This document shows, piece after piece, positions 1 to 11,313 of a stretch of DNA of 64,000 nt (position 1 is its first letter; every line of letters starts with the position of its first letter). The DNA comes from Siphonodentalium dalli (Eukaryota > Mollusca > Scaphopoda > Gadilida > Siphonodentaliidae), in NCBI GenBank assembly GCA_032622095.1, contig CP136061.1:134131587-134195586 (forward strand), written 5' to 3'. The position numbers and the translations under genes were made by a program. The notes below the pieces were generated by a model that saw nothing but the letters and a program-made list of their open reading frames with translations, was not told the origin of the DNA and searched no databases.

Positions 1-743
1 TGGCTATTCCGTCACTGGATGACATAGTAGGAAAAGTTTTGGTAAAAAAACATGGCAAAAAAGCCACTTTCTCTGGACATGGGAACAAATCCCTTTTCGC
101 ACAGCCATACAAAATGCTGGAAAAATTGGCATACCGTGGCCAAGCAGCAGCACATATGGGTATTGTGCAACTGATGTATCTTCAGCATAATCTGGGATCT
201 ATTCTTTCCACTATGTCTAGTCCGACTGACGGCTCGGAATTGGTTGGACAGCAGGTAAAAGATGCTTTCTGCTTGACCACGAAGTGTCTCGACCAGATGG
301 GCCGTACTGGTGCATTCCACCATATCATCCGTCGTCAACTGGCCATGACCGATACCGGTCTATATGAAGCTGATGACAATCGAGAGCTTTCTAACCTTCC
401 TCTCACGTCGGACGGTGTCTTTGGACCTGAACTGGTTTCTTTTTTGAAGAATCGCAAAGATTCAAACAAGACTCTTGATGACCTGTTGGCTGATTTCCAC
501 AAACGCCAAGATCGAAAAAGGAAATTCGCGGACACTTCTACTGCTACTAGTGCAAGGAAACCTTTCTATAATCAGGGACAAAACCCGAGTTCAATCAACA
601 ACCAGAACTCCAAACCTTGGACACCTAAACCGGCTGCCAGTGCTTCACTCAGCAAGGCTCCTGGTGACAAGTCAAAAGTGCCATTTCGGATTCCAAAATT
701 CGGAGCCAAGAATTCCACCTACAAAAAGAGTGGAAACAGATGA
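1..743 (+). CDS. DIRS gag-like protein, 5' partial
   Basis: The frame is open from position 3 to the stop at 741-743, so the protein enters from outside the window; the first internal Met is at 39. About 247 residues are visible. The C-terminal third is rich in Lys, Ser, Asn and Pro (KRKFAD, NQNSKPWTPKP), as is usual for the nucleic-acid-binding tail of DIRS ORF1 proteins. There is no CCHC zinc knuckle, which is also normal for DIRS gag. Its stop codon overlaps the next ATG (ATGA, 740-743), suggesting termination-reinitiation coupling to the RT ORF. The assignment rests mainly on position and composition; the sequence alone would not identify it. Confidence 0.75.
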   Translation, partial: AIPSLDDIVGKVLVKKHGKKATFSGHGNKSLFAQPYKMLEKLAYRGQAAAHMGIVQLMYLQHNLGSILSTMSSPTDGSELVGQQVKDAFCLTTKCLDQMGRTGAFHHIIRRQLAMTDTGLYEADDNRELSNLPLTSDGVFGPELVSFLKNRKDSNKTLDDLLADFHKRQDRKRKFADTSTATSARKPFYNQGQNPSSINNQNSKPWTPKPAASASLSKAPGDKSKVPFRIPKFGAKNSTYKKSGNR

Positions 744-2780
744 CTTGCATGGTGAGTATTGTAAACCCCACAACATCTTTTGTAAATATCCATCCCGAAA
801 TTCCAGTCGGTGGTCGATTTACACACTTCATAACAGACTGGGAGAAATTAACCCAAGAATATTGTCAGACAAGGTTACAAACTACAGTTTGCCCATGTCC
901 CACTGTTCAACAGGGTCAAACAAACTCGTGTTCCAGCCGCAACTCTGGTTTTACTCATAGACGAGGTCGAAAAACTCTTAATGCTCAACACAATCGAGCA
1001 GGTACCTCCTCAGTCACTGAACGAAGGTTTTTACAGTACATTATTCCTAGTGCCCAAGAAAAAAGGCGAAATGAGGCCCGTGCTCAATCTAAAGAAACTC
1101 AATGTGTTTCTCCAGAAACAGTCCTTCAAAATGGACACACTAGCCAAAACGTTGATGTTAGTACAGCCCAACGATTGGGCATTTTCTCTGGATATCCAAA
1201 AAGCTTTCATGCACATAATGATTTATCCACCGCACCGGAACTTCCTACGTTTCTGTGTGGACGGAACAGCTTACCAGTTCCGCGCTTTATGTTTCGGCCC
1301 AACATGCTCACCGAGAATTTGGACGAAAGTCACTGCAGGAGCCGCCTCTTACCTTCGAAAGAGGGGTTTAAGGCTCATTGTTTATCTCGACGATTGGCTT
1401 TGCGTAATCCAGAGTCCTGTGCAGTTACAAAAACAGCGCGATCTTTTGTTGACCACTCTAAAAAATCTGGGGTTCTTGATCAATTTCGAGAAGTCACAAC
1501 TGACTCCTACTCAATCCATAATTTATCTGGGGGCACATCTTCAACTGGACAGGGGCATAGCGGCTCCAAGTCTGGAGCGAATTCGTTGTCTACAACTAAC
1601 AGTTACAAGGTTAAATGCAGGCCACAATACGGCCCGACATTATCTGCAGGTTGTAGGCATGATCGCTTCATGCTTGGATCTGATACCCAATGCCAGACTA
1701 TTCATGCGACCAATTCAATTATTTCTCCTTTCACATTGGAAACCAGGGATGGACATGGACATGCAACTACCATGCCCGAAATATCTTATCCCTCATTTGA
1801 ATTGGTGGTTACATACAGCCAACATTTCCAAAGGCCGATCTCTAGTACCTGTGAAGGTAACAAAAGTTATCACAACGGATGCCAGTCTACAGGGCTAAGG
1901 GGGCCATATGGACGACCACATTTTTCAAGGCACTTGGTCTTCCCAAGAGAGGACATTACACATAAACAATCTAGAAATGAGAGCGGTACTATTGACCCTA
2001 AAACATTTGGCACCAGCCCTGCGAAATCAACATGTCCTGGTTTGCTCGGACAACACAACTGTAGTCCAATACATCCCCACAACTGTGTCAGCTACTATGG
2101 GAACTTTGGATATTTGCAATAGAGCAGAAAATATCCCTCCAATCAGCTCATATTTGTGGCAGGGACAATCACCTGGCCGACAGTCTCAGTCGAGTCAAGA
2201 TTTTGGAAAACGAGTGGGTGTTAGACGATGGTATAACTCAGCAAATATTTCTCAACTGGGGCGCACCCCTCTGATCGATTTGTTTGCAAATTACGTCAAC
2301 AAAAAGACACCAGTCTTCTGCAGTTGGCACCCTCATCCACAAGCCTGGGGAACAGATGCCCTAGCACAGAGTTGGGAACAGCTGTTTGCATATGCATTTC
2401 CTCCAATAGCTCTAATTCAGAAAGTGCTGTCTCACATGCAGTTGTTCAATTGTCAACTTATTCTGATAGCTCCTCATTGGCCGAATCAGATTTGGTTTCC
2501 TCAGCTTCTACAGTTTTTGATAGCCAAACCAATCTTACTCCCCTGTCGGGACAACCTTCTCACACAAGGGACATGGATTCAACATCCCAACCCACAGTCC
2601 CTCCGTTTGACTGCATGGTTACTCTCAACGGAGACCTACAAGCAGGAGTTTCTGGGGAAGCTCAAACTTTATTATCCGCCGCCTGGAGAGCAGGCACTAA
2701 ACGAGATTATCAATATAAATTTCGAAAATTCAGTAGCTGGTGATCTGACCGACAAATTAATCCCCTTTCAGCAACTTTAA
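740..2780 (+). pseudogene. DIRS reverse transcriptase / RNase H polyprotein, disrupted
   Basis: The start is ATG 740, overlapping the gag stop. The N-terminal block GGRFTHFITDWEKLT (about 812-853) is in frame 2, but the following GYKLQFAHVP and the whole RT are in frame 3, so a one-base indel lies near 850-858. The longest open stretch is 981-1898. RT landmarks are the first catalytic Asp in FSLDIQKAF (about 1191) and the DIRS-typical YLDDWL (1383-1400). The RNase H start TTDASLQG is followed by an in-frame TAA (1899-1901) where family members have Trp. After SDNTTVV the functional frame shifts near 2075; the RNase H end HLADSLSR (about 2170) is read in another frame, and frame 3 returns near 2262. 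The region to about 2600 (LFAYAFPPIALI, APHWPNQIWF) matches the conserved tail often called the DIRS methyltransferase-like domain. Confidence 0.88.
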
Positions 2781-3595
2781 CAGATTGCTCCAATTTTTTA
2801 GCTGATCTTTATCAATCGGGGCTTCAATACCGTACAATCAGTGGGTACAGGTCAATGCTATCTGTATGTATACCTCATATTGACAACAAACCAGTGGGCC
2901 AACATCCACAGATAATTCGTCTGTTGAAAGGTATTTTTCATACCAGACATCCAGTCAGGAAATTGCTTCCAGACTGGGATTTGCCTCTGGTCCTTCAGGC
3001 ATTACAACAACCTCTGTTTGAACCGTTATCTCTGGCTCCTCTTAAATACCTAACATGGAAAATGGTCTTTCTGATTGCTATCACTTCATTCAGAAGATGC
3101 AGTGATTTACAATCATTATCCATCATCGAAGGAGCAATGTCTATGACTCAACGAGGCATTACTTTTATGCGACAAGGTCTTTCTAAACAAGATAGACAGT
3201 CCCATTTGAGCCCATCCATTTTCATACCCGCCTTTGCGGAAAATCCTCTACTGGATCCTAAGCGGTCACTAGAAGTTTACTTAGACAAAACAAAAGATAT
3301 CAGGGGCCAGGAATGTAACTTAATCATTTCCATCAATAACCCTCACAAAGCGGTATCTGCCCAAACCATATCTGGCTGGATAGTTAATGCAATTAAAAGG
3401 TGTTATTCTGATTGCAGGTCAGGACAGTTGCCGTCATCTATAAAGGGACATTCCACTAGAGCACTGGGCCCATCCTGGGCATTGTATAATGGTGCTTCAA
3501 TTTCTGATGTTTTGTGCAGCGCAGATTGGAGTCGCGCAGACACGTTCGTCAAATTTTATATGAAGAATGTCGAAGTTTCTGTTCTTCATACATGA
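2324..3595 (+). pseudogene. DIRS tyrosine recombinase, one internal stop
   Basis: This ORF overlaps the 3' part of the RT/RNase H ORF in another frame, the usual DIRS arrangement. The core-binding domain begins around 2680 (AAWRAGTKRDYQYKF) and is cut by TGA 2741-2743 right after SSW. The frame is then open to 3595, with the first downstream Met at 2855. Counting from that Met, the catalytic set is visible: Arg in SFRRCSDL (residue 80/81), GHSTRA giving His199 and Arg202, Trp225 in ADWSRADTF, and the nucleophile Tyr235 in FVKFY. The protein would join linear or circular cDNA to the target without making target duplications. Where the original start lies is uncertain; 2324 is the first Met of the open frame. 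Confidence 0.85.
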
Positions 3596-3807
3596 ATATC
3601 TTCTTGGCGAGTTGCCAAAGTACAGAATTTGTGTTTTATATGTATACTACTTTATTCATTCTTCTGAGGACTAGAAGATGAACCACTTCTTGTAAATACG
3701 TTCGTTGAAAAATTATAAACTGAACAGTCATCATATACACCACACAGAGTTGTATAAGGATCGGAGAACAACTTCGTTCCGCAGCGACAGATGCTCTGGA
3801 ATCAGAA

Positions 3808-4131
3808 GTAATTCAGAGCGATGTGAGGTAAGTGCTTAATTCTTGAAGTAAAATTCGTAGATTTGGAACAAGTCCAAATTTTACGAAAGAATTATACTTA
3901 CCTCACATCCGCGTTACCCACCCACCTCCCCTACAACGTTGTTTCTCTTGGTACACTCCGGCGCCAAGCGAGACTGATCCACGTCACCTAATTTCGTTAG
4001 GGGTTCCGGTTAGGTTAAAAAGTCGAACCGGAAACGGGCGAGTTAATGCGTAAAGACGGTAATTCAGAGCGATGTGAGGTAAGTATAATTCTTTCGTAAA
4101 ATTTGGACTTGTTCCAAATCTACGAAATTTT
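3808..4131 (+). repeat. DIRS 3' terminal complex (inverted and direct repeats)
   Basis: A 61 bp arm at 3849-3909 is repeated inverted at 4071-4131, with a 161 bp spacer of higher GC between them. A 26 bp direct repeat is present at 3808-3833 and 4059-4084 (GTAATTCAGAGCGATGTGAG and six more bases). The motif GATGTGAGGTAAGT therefore occurs three times, in orientations +, -, +. DIRS elements carry inverted terminal repeats plus an internal complementary region that templates circularisation. The first fold (3820-3909) fits the internal complementary region and the last arm fits the right terminal repeat. Confidence 0.75.
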
Positions 4132-4890
4132 AACCTACTGTGACAATATGATATTTCCATTTCACAGTTCTAATAGCATACCATTTCATGCCTAAGTTCA
4201 TATAGTCAAACTGAAACAATTTAATCTATCTTTCATATATATATATATATATGAATTAAATTAAATATAAAAAAAATTGCATCCTTAAGACTTAGTATAC
4301 ATGTAGTTTAGTTGTGGGTCATTGATTATGCTAACGCATATTGTCCTTTGAAGGCCGTTTGGCCAGAAAACCAGCCAACGTACAAATGGCTATAACCCAG
4401 TTGGCCAGAAAACCCACCAGCTGACGTATGTCATGGAAAAAGGGAATGTTGTGTTTTAAATATAGATGTCAGGGTTGCATAGGAAAACCTGGTGATAACT
4501 GTTTGGGAGCATGGCAAAAATCAAGGGTAATTCCTGAATATACACTTGTTTATAAGTTTTTTAATTAAAAAACGGAAAACCCACCCGCAAATTTATGGAA
4601 ATTTGGTGATATCTGTTGGGGTGCATGACAGAGCAAGACATATATACTACTGAATATATCGCTTGTATGTGACTTTTTTATAACAAAAGCATCGCTGGGG
4701 CATGGCTAAATATACCCCCATTAGTTTACTTAATTGTAAATTGTTATTAAATTTTGAGAATAAAGTGAAAAAACAAGATATGGACAGTCGTCCGGTGCAT
4801 ACCACCTTGTGCCATACCGCCCAGAGTGGGCATATCTATAACCTATGACTGATATACATGTACTGAGACAGATGGTCCCGAAATCAGCAT
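4132..4890. other. AT-rich flank without a gene
   Basis: Non-coding sequence with a short (TA)n run at 4235-4252. The phrase TTGGCCAGAAAACC is repeated at about 4360 and 4400. A block around AACCTGGTGATAACTG (4485) recurs at 5490, suggesting remnants of one repeat on both sides of the next array. No ORF deserves annotation. Confidence 0.5.
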
Positions 4891-5480
4891 TTTCATATAA
4901 ACAAAGATAATTAACTATAGAACGAAAAACCTAAACCTAAACATTTAAATACACAATTGAATGTCCTCATAGTGGTGAACATTCATACCAAATTTCATTG
5001 AGATCCGAGCATTACTGTTCAAGTTTAATATGGCCTGAACAGACATCGGACAGACCAAAAAGCCAACATTTCCAGATAAACAAAGATGATTAACTCTAGA
5101 ATGGAAAACCCAAACAAAACTATTGAACCCTCTATTGAATGTAATCATAGTGGTGAACATCCATGCAAAATTTCATTGAGATCCGAGGACTACTGTTGAA
5201 GCAATGACCTGAACAGACATCGGATGTACAAAAAGCCAACATTTTCAGATAAACTAAGATGAATAGCTCTAGAATGGAAAATCCGAACAAAACGATGGAA
5301 CCCTAAATTGAATGTCCTCAGAGTAGTGAACATCCATACTAAATTTCATTGTGATTGGAGCACTACTATTCAAGTTATGACATGAACAGACATCTGACAG
5401 ACAGACTTACGGATGGACGTATGGACGGACGGACGGATGGATACATGCATGCACGCACAGACAGGTGCAAAATAGTATAC
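4890..5480 (+). repeat. Tandem array, about 175 bp units, with GGAC tail
   Basis: Three units are recognisable by GTGGTGAAC/GTAGTGAA at 4972, 5150 and 5323 (spacing 178 and 173). Each carries TTTCATTGNGATYCGAG and CTGAACAGACATCGGA. The array ends in a short GGAC/GGAT-rich tail (5410-5440) and then AGTATACCCCC. The same design, repeat units followed by a GGAC tail and a pyrimidine/purine run, is seen at 51.9, 57.9, 58.2 and 59.3 kb. A 246 nt open frame through the tail is a consequence of the repeat, not a gene. Confidence 0.75.
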
Positions 5481-6144
5481 CCCCTAGGGAAACCTGGTGA
5501 TAACTGGAGGGCATGGCATAGCAAGCTCAACTACTGGACTACTTGTTTATATGAGAACTTTAAATGTTTTCCAATTGAGTGCATCCTAATTTATATCTAA
5601 AATGAATTACAGTTGTTTGCTTTTCATGCAAAGTGGTTTTATAGATATCATTTGAATTATCCCAATATTGTCCTACACAACCCAGGGAATTATACGTTTT
5701 ACATATATATTCCAGGGTTCAAAGGATTAAAAGATTATCTGTATTTATAAACTGATTATGATAAGAATTTCTAGCAATTGTTATCCTATGCAGAAATTTT
5801 ACCTGTGGTCATTAATTATGATCAGTGAATAGCCATATCAGATCAAGAGTTTAACACATACAAGCTGTCACACTGGCATGCTGAGTCTATCTAGTCTTGT
5901 CGACATGTCATTTCTTGGAAGACATGCAGGCTTCCCCCAAAATTACGTCACAATATGTAATGTTAAAATGTTTGGAATGGACGCATGCGCATTCATCAGT
6001 ATAAATATCTGATTGGCAGTAATGACCTTGAGAGCTATATACCACAAGTAATCAGACCCACTATTATATTTATTTAATAATATATGCAGTAGTCTTCACA
6101 CACAACATGGATCATATCTGCATTAATTGTTTAGTGATAACAAT
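5481..6144. other. Unannotated non-coding sequence
   Basis: AT-rich, no convincing ORF. A TATAAATATC motif at about 6001 and a GATTGGC motif at 6011 lie close together but with no associated ORF. Confidence 0.4.
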
Positions 6145-6543
6145 CAGCCTCAAAATATGGTGGACATTTGCAGTATGAGGTCCCCAGAGGGGAATTTAGC
6201 ATCACCAATTAACCCTCTGGGGACCTCATTATGCATGGCTTCATCCGCTATGGGAGACCTGGAATCGGATTTAAGTTTCCAGAAAATGATGTGCACCCAT
6301 TGGGCACCTCGATTATGCATTGTGTCGTCTGCAAATTTGGGGATATAGAGAAACTAAACTAAAATCAGAAAAATAATCTTTCTAAAGTAGTTTTTAACGA
6401 AACTAAACAAACTAGTCAATTTGATAATAAAGATACTTTCCAGAGAAGTTTAGGCCTAAGCAGAATGAGGCAGCGGGTGAATTTAGTGATGCTAGCCTGT
6501 TGTGCGGGGTAGCATCAGTAAATTCACCCTCTGTTGAGGCCCA
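6145..6543. mobile_element. Family B double-palindrome element, diverged copy
   Basis: Both palindromic modules are present but degraded. The left module is at 6170-6232 (GAGGTCCCCAGAGG ... CTCTGGGGACCTCAT) and the right one at 6465-6540. Between them is the family middle with CTATGGGAGACCT, CTCGATTATGCAT and GGGGATATAGA. The middle is extended by AT-rich sequence and the outer ends are poorly kept, so this looks like one of the older copies. Confidence 0.75.
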
Positions 6544-6818
6544 ACAACAATAGAATCTTCACGCTGATCCAGGCAAGATGTGAAACGACCTGGCATTGTA
6601 GCACTTTTTGTACTAGATTATCACTTCACTGGCAGCTATATGGACCTTTATACATTAAATAGAACGCTCCCGAGGCGATCACATGGTAACGTCGTGCAGC
6701 CTTATAAAACAATAATTTTGTTGTCAAATAGATAGACGATCGATCGTCCAAAAATGCGACATCAGAATGCACAGCACATGGCTTGTCGATAAAAAATACA
6801 TGTATGGAGCTTGTGTAT
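6544..6818. other. Unannotated non-coding sequence
   Basis: Contains a short self-complementary CGATCGATCG stretch at 6738-6747. No ORF or repeat family was recognised. Confidence 0.35.
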
Positions 6819-7494
6819 TTATTATATGCTTCCTATAAAATAGCAGGATATAACTGAAACGTAGATCTTCGTATGTATCTCTTAAAAGCTACAGTGAAAT
6901 ACGATGTCATTATTTCACTGTAGGTTTTGTTATATTTCGCCAGCGAAAAATTTGAAAACAAATCCTATAACCGCGCAAAGAAAATCATATGCACGTAAAG
7001 TTGAAACAGACACTCTTGAAATCTAATTATCGATTGATACAATGTGTCAGTAATTCAGAGTTTTTGATTGGCTAGCCACAACTTAAGCTATCACGTAACA
7101 TGGGCGTGTGTGGGATTTATATATTTCGACTCTGGTGACACAGATACTTGTTAGTTTTGATTCCATTTCATTTTTTTGCATTGAGAATTCTTGATTTATC
7201 TAGGTAATTGTGCACTTATGAATAGTAGGAAGTATCCTTCCCAAGTATTGTTCAAATTGCTGTACTAATAAAAGTAAAAATGCTGCATAACTTAATGGCA
7301 ACTTTGAGCTTTAATGAAGTTCATATAACAAAAAGAATACCCACAGTTTTTGTTTGAATACTTTAAAAATGTCATTCGTGTCTGGAAAGAAATATCAAAT
7401 TTTAGCTTCCCGTGAAAATTCAATGTTTCTTTACAAACACTCATGAGTTATTTCGGTATTCAAACAAAAACTGCAGGTATTCTCTATATCTCGC
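6819..7494. mobile_element. Family F foldback element, copy 1
   Basis: Shares two structured blocks, in the same order, with 35915-36515. The first is a hairpin CTACAGTGAAAT ... ATTTCACTGTAG at 6889-6923. The second is a pair of inverted arms of about 60 bp at 7329-7392 and 7424-7487, starting AAGAATACC and ending GGTATTCTCTAT, each containing the TTTGTTTGAATAC and TCTGGAAAGAAA type motifs. Sequence between the blocks is AT-rich and non-coding. GATTGGCT (7067) and TTTATATATTTC (7115) give it a promoter-like look, unproven. Confidence 0.65.
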
Positions 7495-8425
7495 ATATAA
7501 CCATATGTAAAATACACAGGCTAGCTATACATCTGAAGTTAACTAAGACTGGTATCCAATTATAAAAGGGTTAATAATGCTAGCAAAATTGTGCTAAATT
7601 ATTACTATGAAATGATGGTGGTCAAATGACAATTAATCGCTCAATAATCCCATGCAATCTTACATCGTGAGAATTTCATAGACAGGAGAACTGATGACAT
7701 TATGATTGTTGATCATGTATTTTCTTTGATGCCGGCTGCTCAATTGAAGCAATCGATCGTAATTCCACAGTAATTACTGCAGGGATATTTTGATAATCAG
7801 AGATTTTCCTGCTGGCATCATCCCTCAATGAATTCGCTCTACCAACAGGTTATCTCACTGTGCAAATATGAACCCAGGATTGAACACATATGAGCAGAGT
7901 TTCTGCAACGCGAGAATAAACATTGCACTGCTGTTCAGTTTTCCAACACACCCCCTTTAGGCATGTTCTCTTTAATTTTATTCCTTTGTACTGAGAAATC
8001 AATTGCCAGAATTTCAAGATGAATTCATGGTTCCAGATAATCTGTTAATACAACAGGATTTATTTTTTATTTTGTAGGATTGTAGATCTGTGTGGTCTCA
8101 CCGATCTGTCAGGCTATTTTTCAGTCTTTTCATCAATACATACATCAAAATACTTTCACCCCATCTGTAACATGGATTTGTCAGTCTTTTTGGGGATAAC
8201 TGTGTGACATCTGAAGAGACTTTGGTCCACACTAATCCAAATTTGTTTTTATACATTATATTGGAACTTTATTGTGTTTTTTATGACGCAATTCGACATG
8301 AAGCGAAAGTAGGTGAAATGCAAATATTTGAGTGTCTTTTTGTTAAAAAATTATTCCAACACTAATATTTTTGGGAATGGCATTTATTGGTAGACTTGGA
8401 CATGTGATTTCTGGCCCAAGGACTA
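7495..8425. other. Unannotated AT-rich sequence
   Basis: No ORF of interest and no recognisable repeat boundary; I see nothing I can name. Confidence 0.4.
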
Positions 8426-8642
8426 CAGTAATTCCCTAAATAACTGACTCCTTAACCACAGCAGAATTATGGGTAATTTTTCAGGATTTAGTCGGAAATA
8501 AAATATGGCTTGTTGCCATTCATTGGAAAGCTCTCACTGAGAGCTTTCAGATGAATGGCAACAAGCCATATTTCCGACTAAATCCTGAAAAATTACCAAT
8601 ATTCTGCTGTGGTTAAGGAGTTGATTATTTAGGGCATTATGG
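8426..8642. mobile_element. Family A palindromic MITE, copy 1
   Basis: Nearly the whole element is one inverted repeat: the left arm (TCCTTAACCACAGCAG, GATTTAGTCGG, TGGCTTGTTGCCATTC) is mirrored on the right with a tiny loop near 8535. Termini CAGTAATT / ATTATGG are slightly diverged. Flanking TA at both ends suggests a Tc1/mariner-type TA target. No coding capacity; it would need a transposase in trans. Confidence 0.85.
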
Positions 8643-8783
8643 TACACAGGAATGACTCAACAATGACGCAGACATGTTCAAGGTGGAGATGTTATGTGTT
8701 TAGACCAAACATCCTGCTGTCGGAAATGGACCTAGTCAACTGCTGCCATTGTGCCTCTATCTCCCTTGGATATGTATTTGCCG

Positions 8784-9033
8784 TTAAATAACCATTCGAT
8801 GAATGGAGCTTCCTCAAATCTTGCGAAAACCATGTGTCAATGCATTCTATTATATATGTGAGTCTCCCATATTAAAGGACTCATTCATATATAAGAGAAT
8901 ACATTGGCCTCACAACATTTACATTGACCTTGTAAGCTTGTGCATTCTCTTATACAATGTATATGCAAGTCTCCCATAGCAGCACAGGATATTTAATGCT
9001 GCACCAGTGCAGCTCCAGTCATGAAAGGATTAA
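8784..9033. mobile_element. Family C piggyBac-like MITE, diverged
   Basis: Bounded by TTAA at 8784 and 9030. The interior has two copies of the CATTCTCTTATA ... ATATAAGAGAAT foldback and GCACAGGATATTTAATGCTGCACCAG. The right end CATGAAAGGATTAA is the same as in the 27.7 kb copy. Confidence 0.65.
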
Positions 9034-10379
9034 TGGTAAATTTAATTAAATTTATTAAATTAATTAAATTATTTTATTAAATTAAATTTATTAAATTTAT
9101 TTAAATTCTCAAATAGGAACTTTATTATATTAATCTTCTTGCAGTTGATGGTGGCCTGTAGTATGCTTAGTGAACCACGCTAGGTTGAATCATCCATGCA
9201 GCCAAGTCTACAGTGGCCTAAAGTGACAAAGTACAGAATCAGAATGGTAAAGTACAATGCTTTAAATATCAATCATCCATAATATTAATTAAAATTATTA
9301 CAATGAGGTCTAGATTAACTTGCATCAAATTTTTGGGATACTTTGTAGATAAAATAACACAAGTACACCAATAAGATGACAAGAAACAAACTTTTATCGC
9401 CTGGAACACAAATATTTACATCTTTATTTCTAAAGCAAAAGGGCAGAAAAAAATTCTGCATAGGTTAACAGGAACCAAGTCAAAAGTACAGAAAATCAAA
9501 AATCTCTATGGTAATTTGCAGGGTAATTCACAATTGGTAAATAATCAAAAACATTGCTTGACATTGACAACCTTCCCCGAAGGGCTGCTTTGATATTCTC
9601 TCTACTTGATCATGTTTATATTACCAGTATGTAGCTTGTTATATGTTATTAAGTTTGAAAGGAGCATTTAAACATAACTACTCTTACTTTTTTTTTCTGT
9701 AACTAATACTCTATTGCTTCAAGATAGGATAAGCAAAAAAAATACTTGTATCAATAAGCCAGAAAAAAAAGAGTTTTTACATCTGACAAATAAACAGCAA
9801 TAAATACAGAAACAAACACTTTTTGACATGCATACCTGTTCATAAATAAATGTGTTCTCTGAGTTGTTTGTACACCTGCTTGAAAATAGGAAATGAAAAT
9901 AAACTGTTATGTCTCATGATATCAGATATGGACTCACTCTCTCATTATGTGACCAACAGGGATGTAGCAACAGGCGGTGTTTCTCACCCCCTCCCTTCAA
10001 TGACAACCTAAAGAAAGGAGGTACATGTATATGCACCCATGCGTGATCATAGCACATGTCGTCCGATCCCTTTGACCAATATGTGTTATTCTATGTCAAC
10101 CTGTATTGACTATTGTGACGAATAAATATTTAAACCACTGTTTACACAAAAATTTTAGAAGTTGAAAGCTTGATGGTCTAATTAAACCACTATAAAAGGT
10201 GGAAGTATTGAGTATGAAAACACCAGAAATTTTGCATAACAGCTTGACGGGCAGATTGAAATTCACGACCCTAGCATCTCAACTGTGCATATTCTTTCCA
10301 AGATCGATCTGATGAACAAAGAGTTAAGAATAGTGAGGTTGGTGGAAAACCTTTCTTTGAGAGAGGAAATAAGATTGTA
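9034..10379. other. AT-rich sequence with a TTAAAT low-complexity tract
   Basis: 9041-9108 is almost wholly A and T, built of ATTAAATTTA words. The remainder is unremarkable AT-rich DNA; no gene or named repeat found. Confidence 0.55.
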
Positions 10380-10913
10380 CAGTCGACATAAATTTCGACT
10401 CAGTATATCATATAAATTCATCTGAGTCGAACAGGACTGGCCGGAAAACTATATCCAGACTTGGGGATATACCAGGAAATTCCTTGTTTTGATTGGAAGC
10501 GGTACCAGAAACCGCTAACCCCGATTGGCTAACCGATAACAGCTGCGCGTGTCCTGTAAAAATAGCTCAGGTGTGTTTTAAAAGAAAAACATTTATTCAT
10601 CGGTAAAACTCGTTTTCGACGCTTTTAATAATCTCATCACAATAGGAAAATGAGTGCTACAGTGGACAGAGGCCGACACGATGTGTTATTGAAGTGTGTT
10701 TCGTCTATCTTGAAAGAGACAGTTATTTCAGAGTTGAAATCTGAACAATTTCAAGTGTTGTCGGCGCGCATAAATTATTCCTTATTTGGAATGTCTGCGA
10801 CATCAGTATGACTTCACGATATTGGGGGAATCCCATTGTTCTGGAAATGGGTTTTTACATGAACTCGTGTCGACGTAATATTATAATTATTACGGAGATG
10901 TTTACGTCGACTG
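10380..10913 (+). mobile_element. Possible TIR element with internal promoter and short ORF
   Basis: CAGTCGACATAAA at 10380-10392 is mirrored by TTTACGTCGACTG at 10901-10913. Each end also folds on itself: CGACTCAG ... CTGAGTCG at 10396-10429 and GTCGACGTAA ... TTACGTCGAC at 10869-10911. The interior is GC-richer than its surroundings, has two GATTGG (CCAAT) boxes near 10490 and 10525, and carries the 53-codon ORF described separately. I found no clean target duplication, so the unit could be an unusual promoter region rather than a transposon. Confidence 0.45.
10650..10811 (+). CDS. Small ORF, possible truncated helicase-like N-terminus
   Basis: An ATG in good context (GGAAAATGAG) opens 53 codons, MSATVDRGRHDVLL... 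ending ATSV. Composition is protein-like (charged, balanced) in a region where other frames are short. The segment SSILKETVISELKSEQFQVL has the spacing of the start of RecQ-family helicase domains (I..LK..Q...I), just upstream of where the Walker A motif would be, but that motif is absent: the frame ends after LFGMSATSV. It could be the 5' end of a transposon or host gene whose remainder was deleted, or chance. The family resemblance is weak. Confidence 0.3.
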   Translation: MSATVDRGRHDVLLKCVSSILKETVISELKSEQFQVLSARINYSLFGMSATSV

Positions 10914-11313
10914 AACATTGTAGTGAGGTGAATAAATGTTCACATCATTACTGAAGGACCGACCATTGAATACAAGGTCAAGGATTCCATGTCAAGGTCA
11001 CAGCAGCAGACACCAATCTTGGCAAAGGCGTTGTACAGGTGTACCAGATTGGCAGTTACAGCCTGTGGCATCCTGTTGCCCAATTATAATATCTGGTGCC
11101 AGAACAAGGCATGCATTTTTTAATAATGAAATTAACATGAAACCAAGAAATTACCACCATCAAGGCTATACAGGTCTGGCAGTTTTGAGAGATGGTACAC
11201 AATTGTGGCATACCAAAATATCTTTTAAAGGGACTCGAGTCCTTCACAGTGGGTTTATGTGAAACAACATAAATTTTATAAAAGTCTGTAAAACAACATA
11301 ATTCAATAAGTAT
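10914..11313. other. Non-coding sequence with an unsupported 108-codon frame
   Basis: A frame at 10936-11262 encodes a protein with no motif I recognise; the opposite strand has a competing frame. I do not call it a gene. Confidence 0.4.

Larger units (their letters stand above)
1..4131 (+). mobile_element. DIRS-type retrotransposon, 5'-truncated by the window edge
   Basis: The order gag-like ORF, RT/RNase H ORF, overlapping tyrosine recombinase ORF, then a complex of inverted and direct repeats is the hallmark of DIRS elements, which integrate by a tyrosine recombinase rather than a DDE integrase. The left terminal repeat and the gag start lie outside the window. I place the right end near 4131, where the last arm of the inverted repeat stops. 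The copy is inactive: the RT/RNase H ORF has one frameshift near 855, a stop at 1899, and a displaced frame between about 2075 and 2262. The recombinase ORF has a stop at 2741. Damage is limited, so the insertion is not very old. Confidence 0.9.

Noticed and set aside
740-2122. A 460-codon frame over the RT region
   Set aside because: Only its first 40 codons belong to the RT/RNase H ORF; the rest is a shadow frame of the true RT frame that contains YLDDWL.
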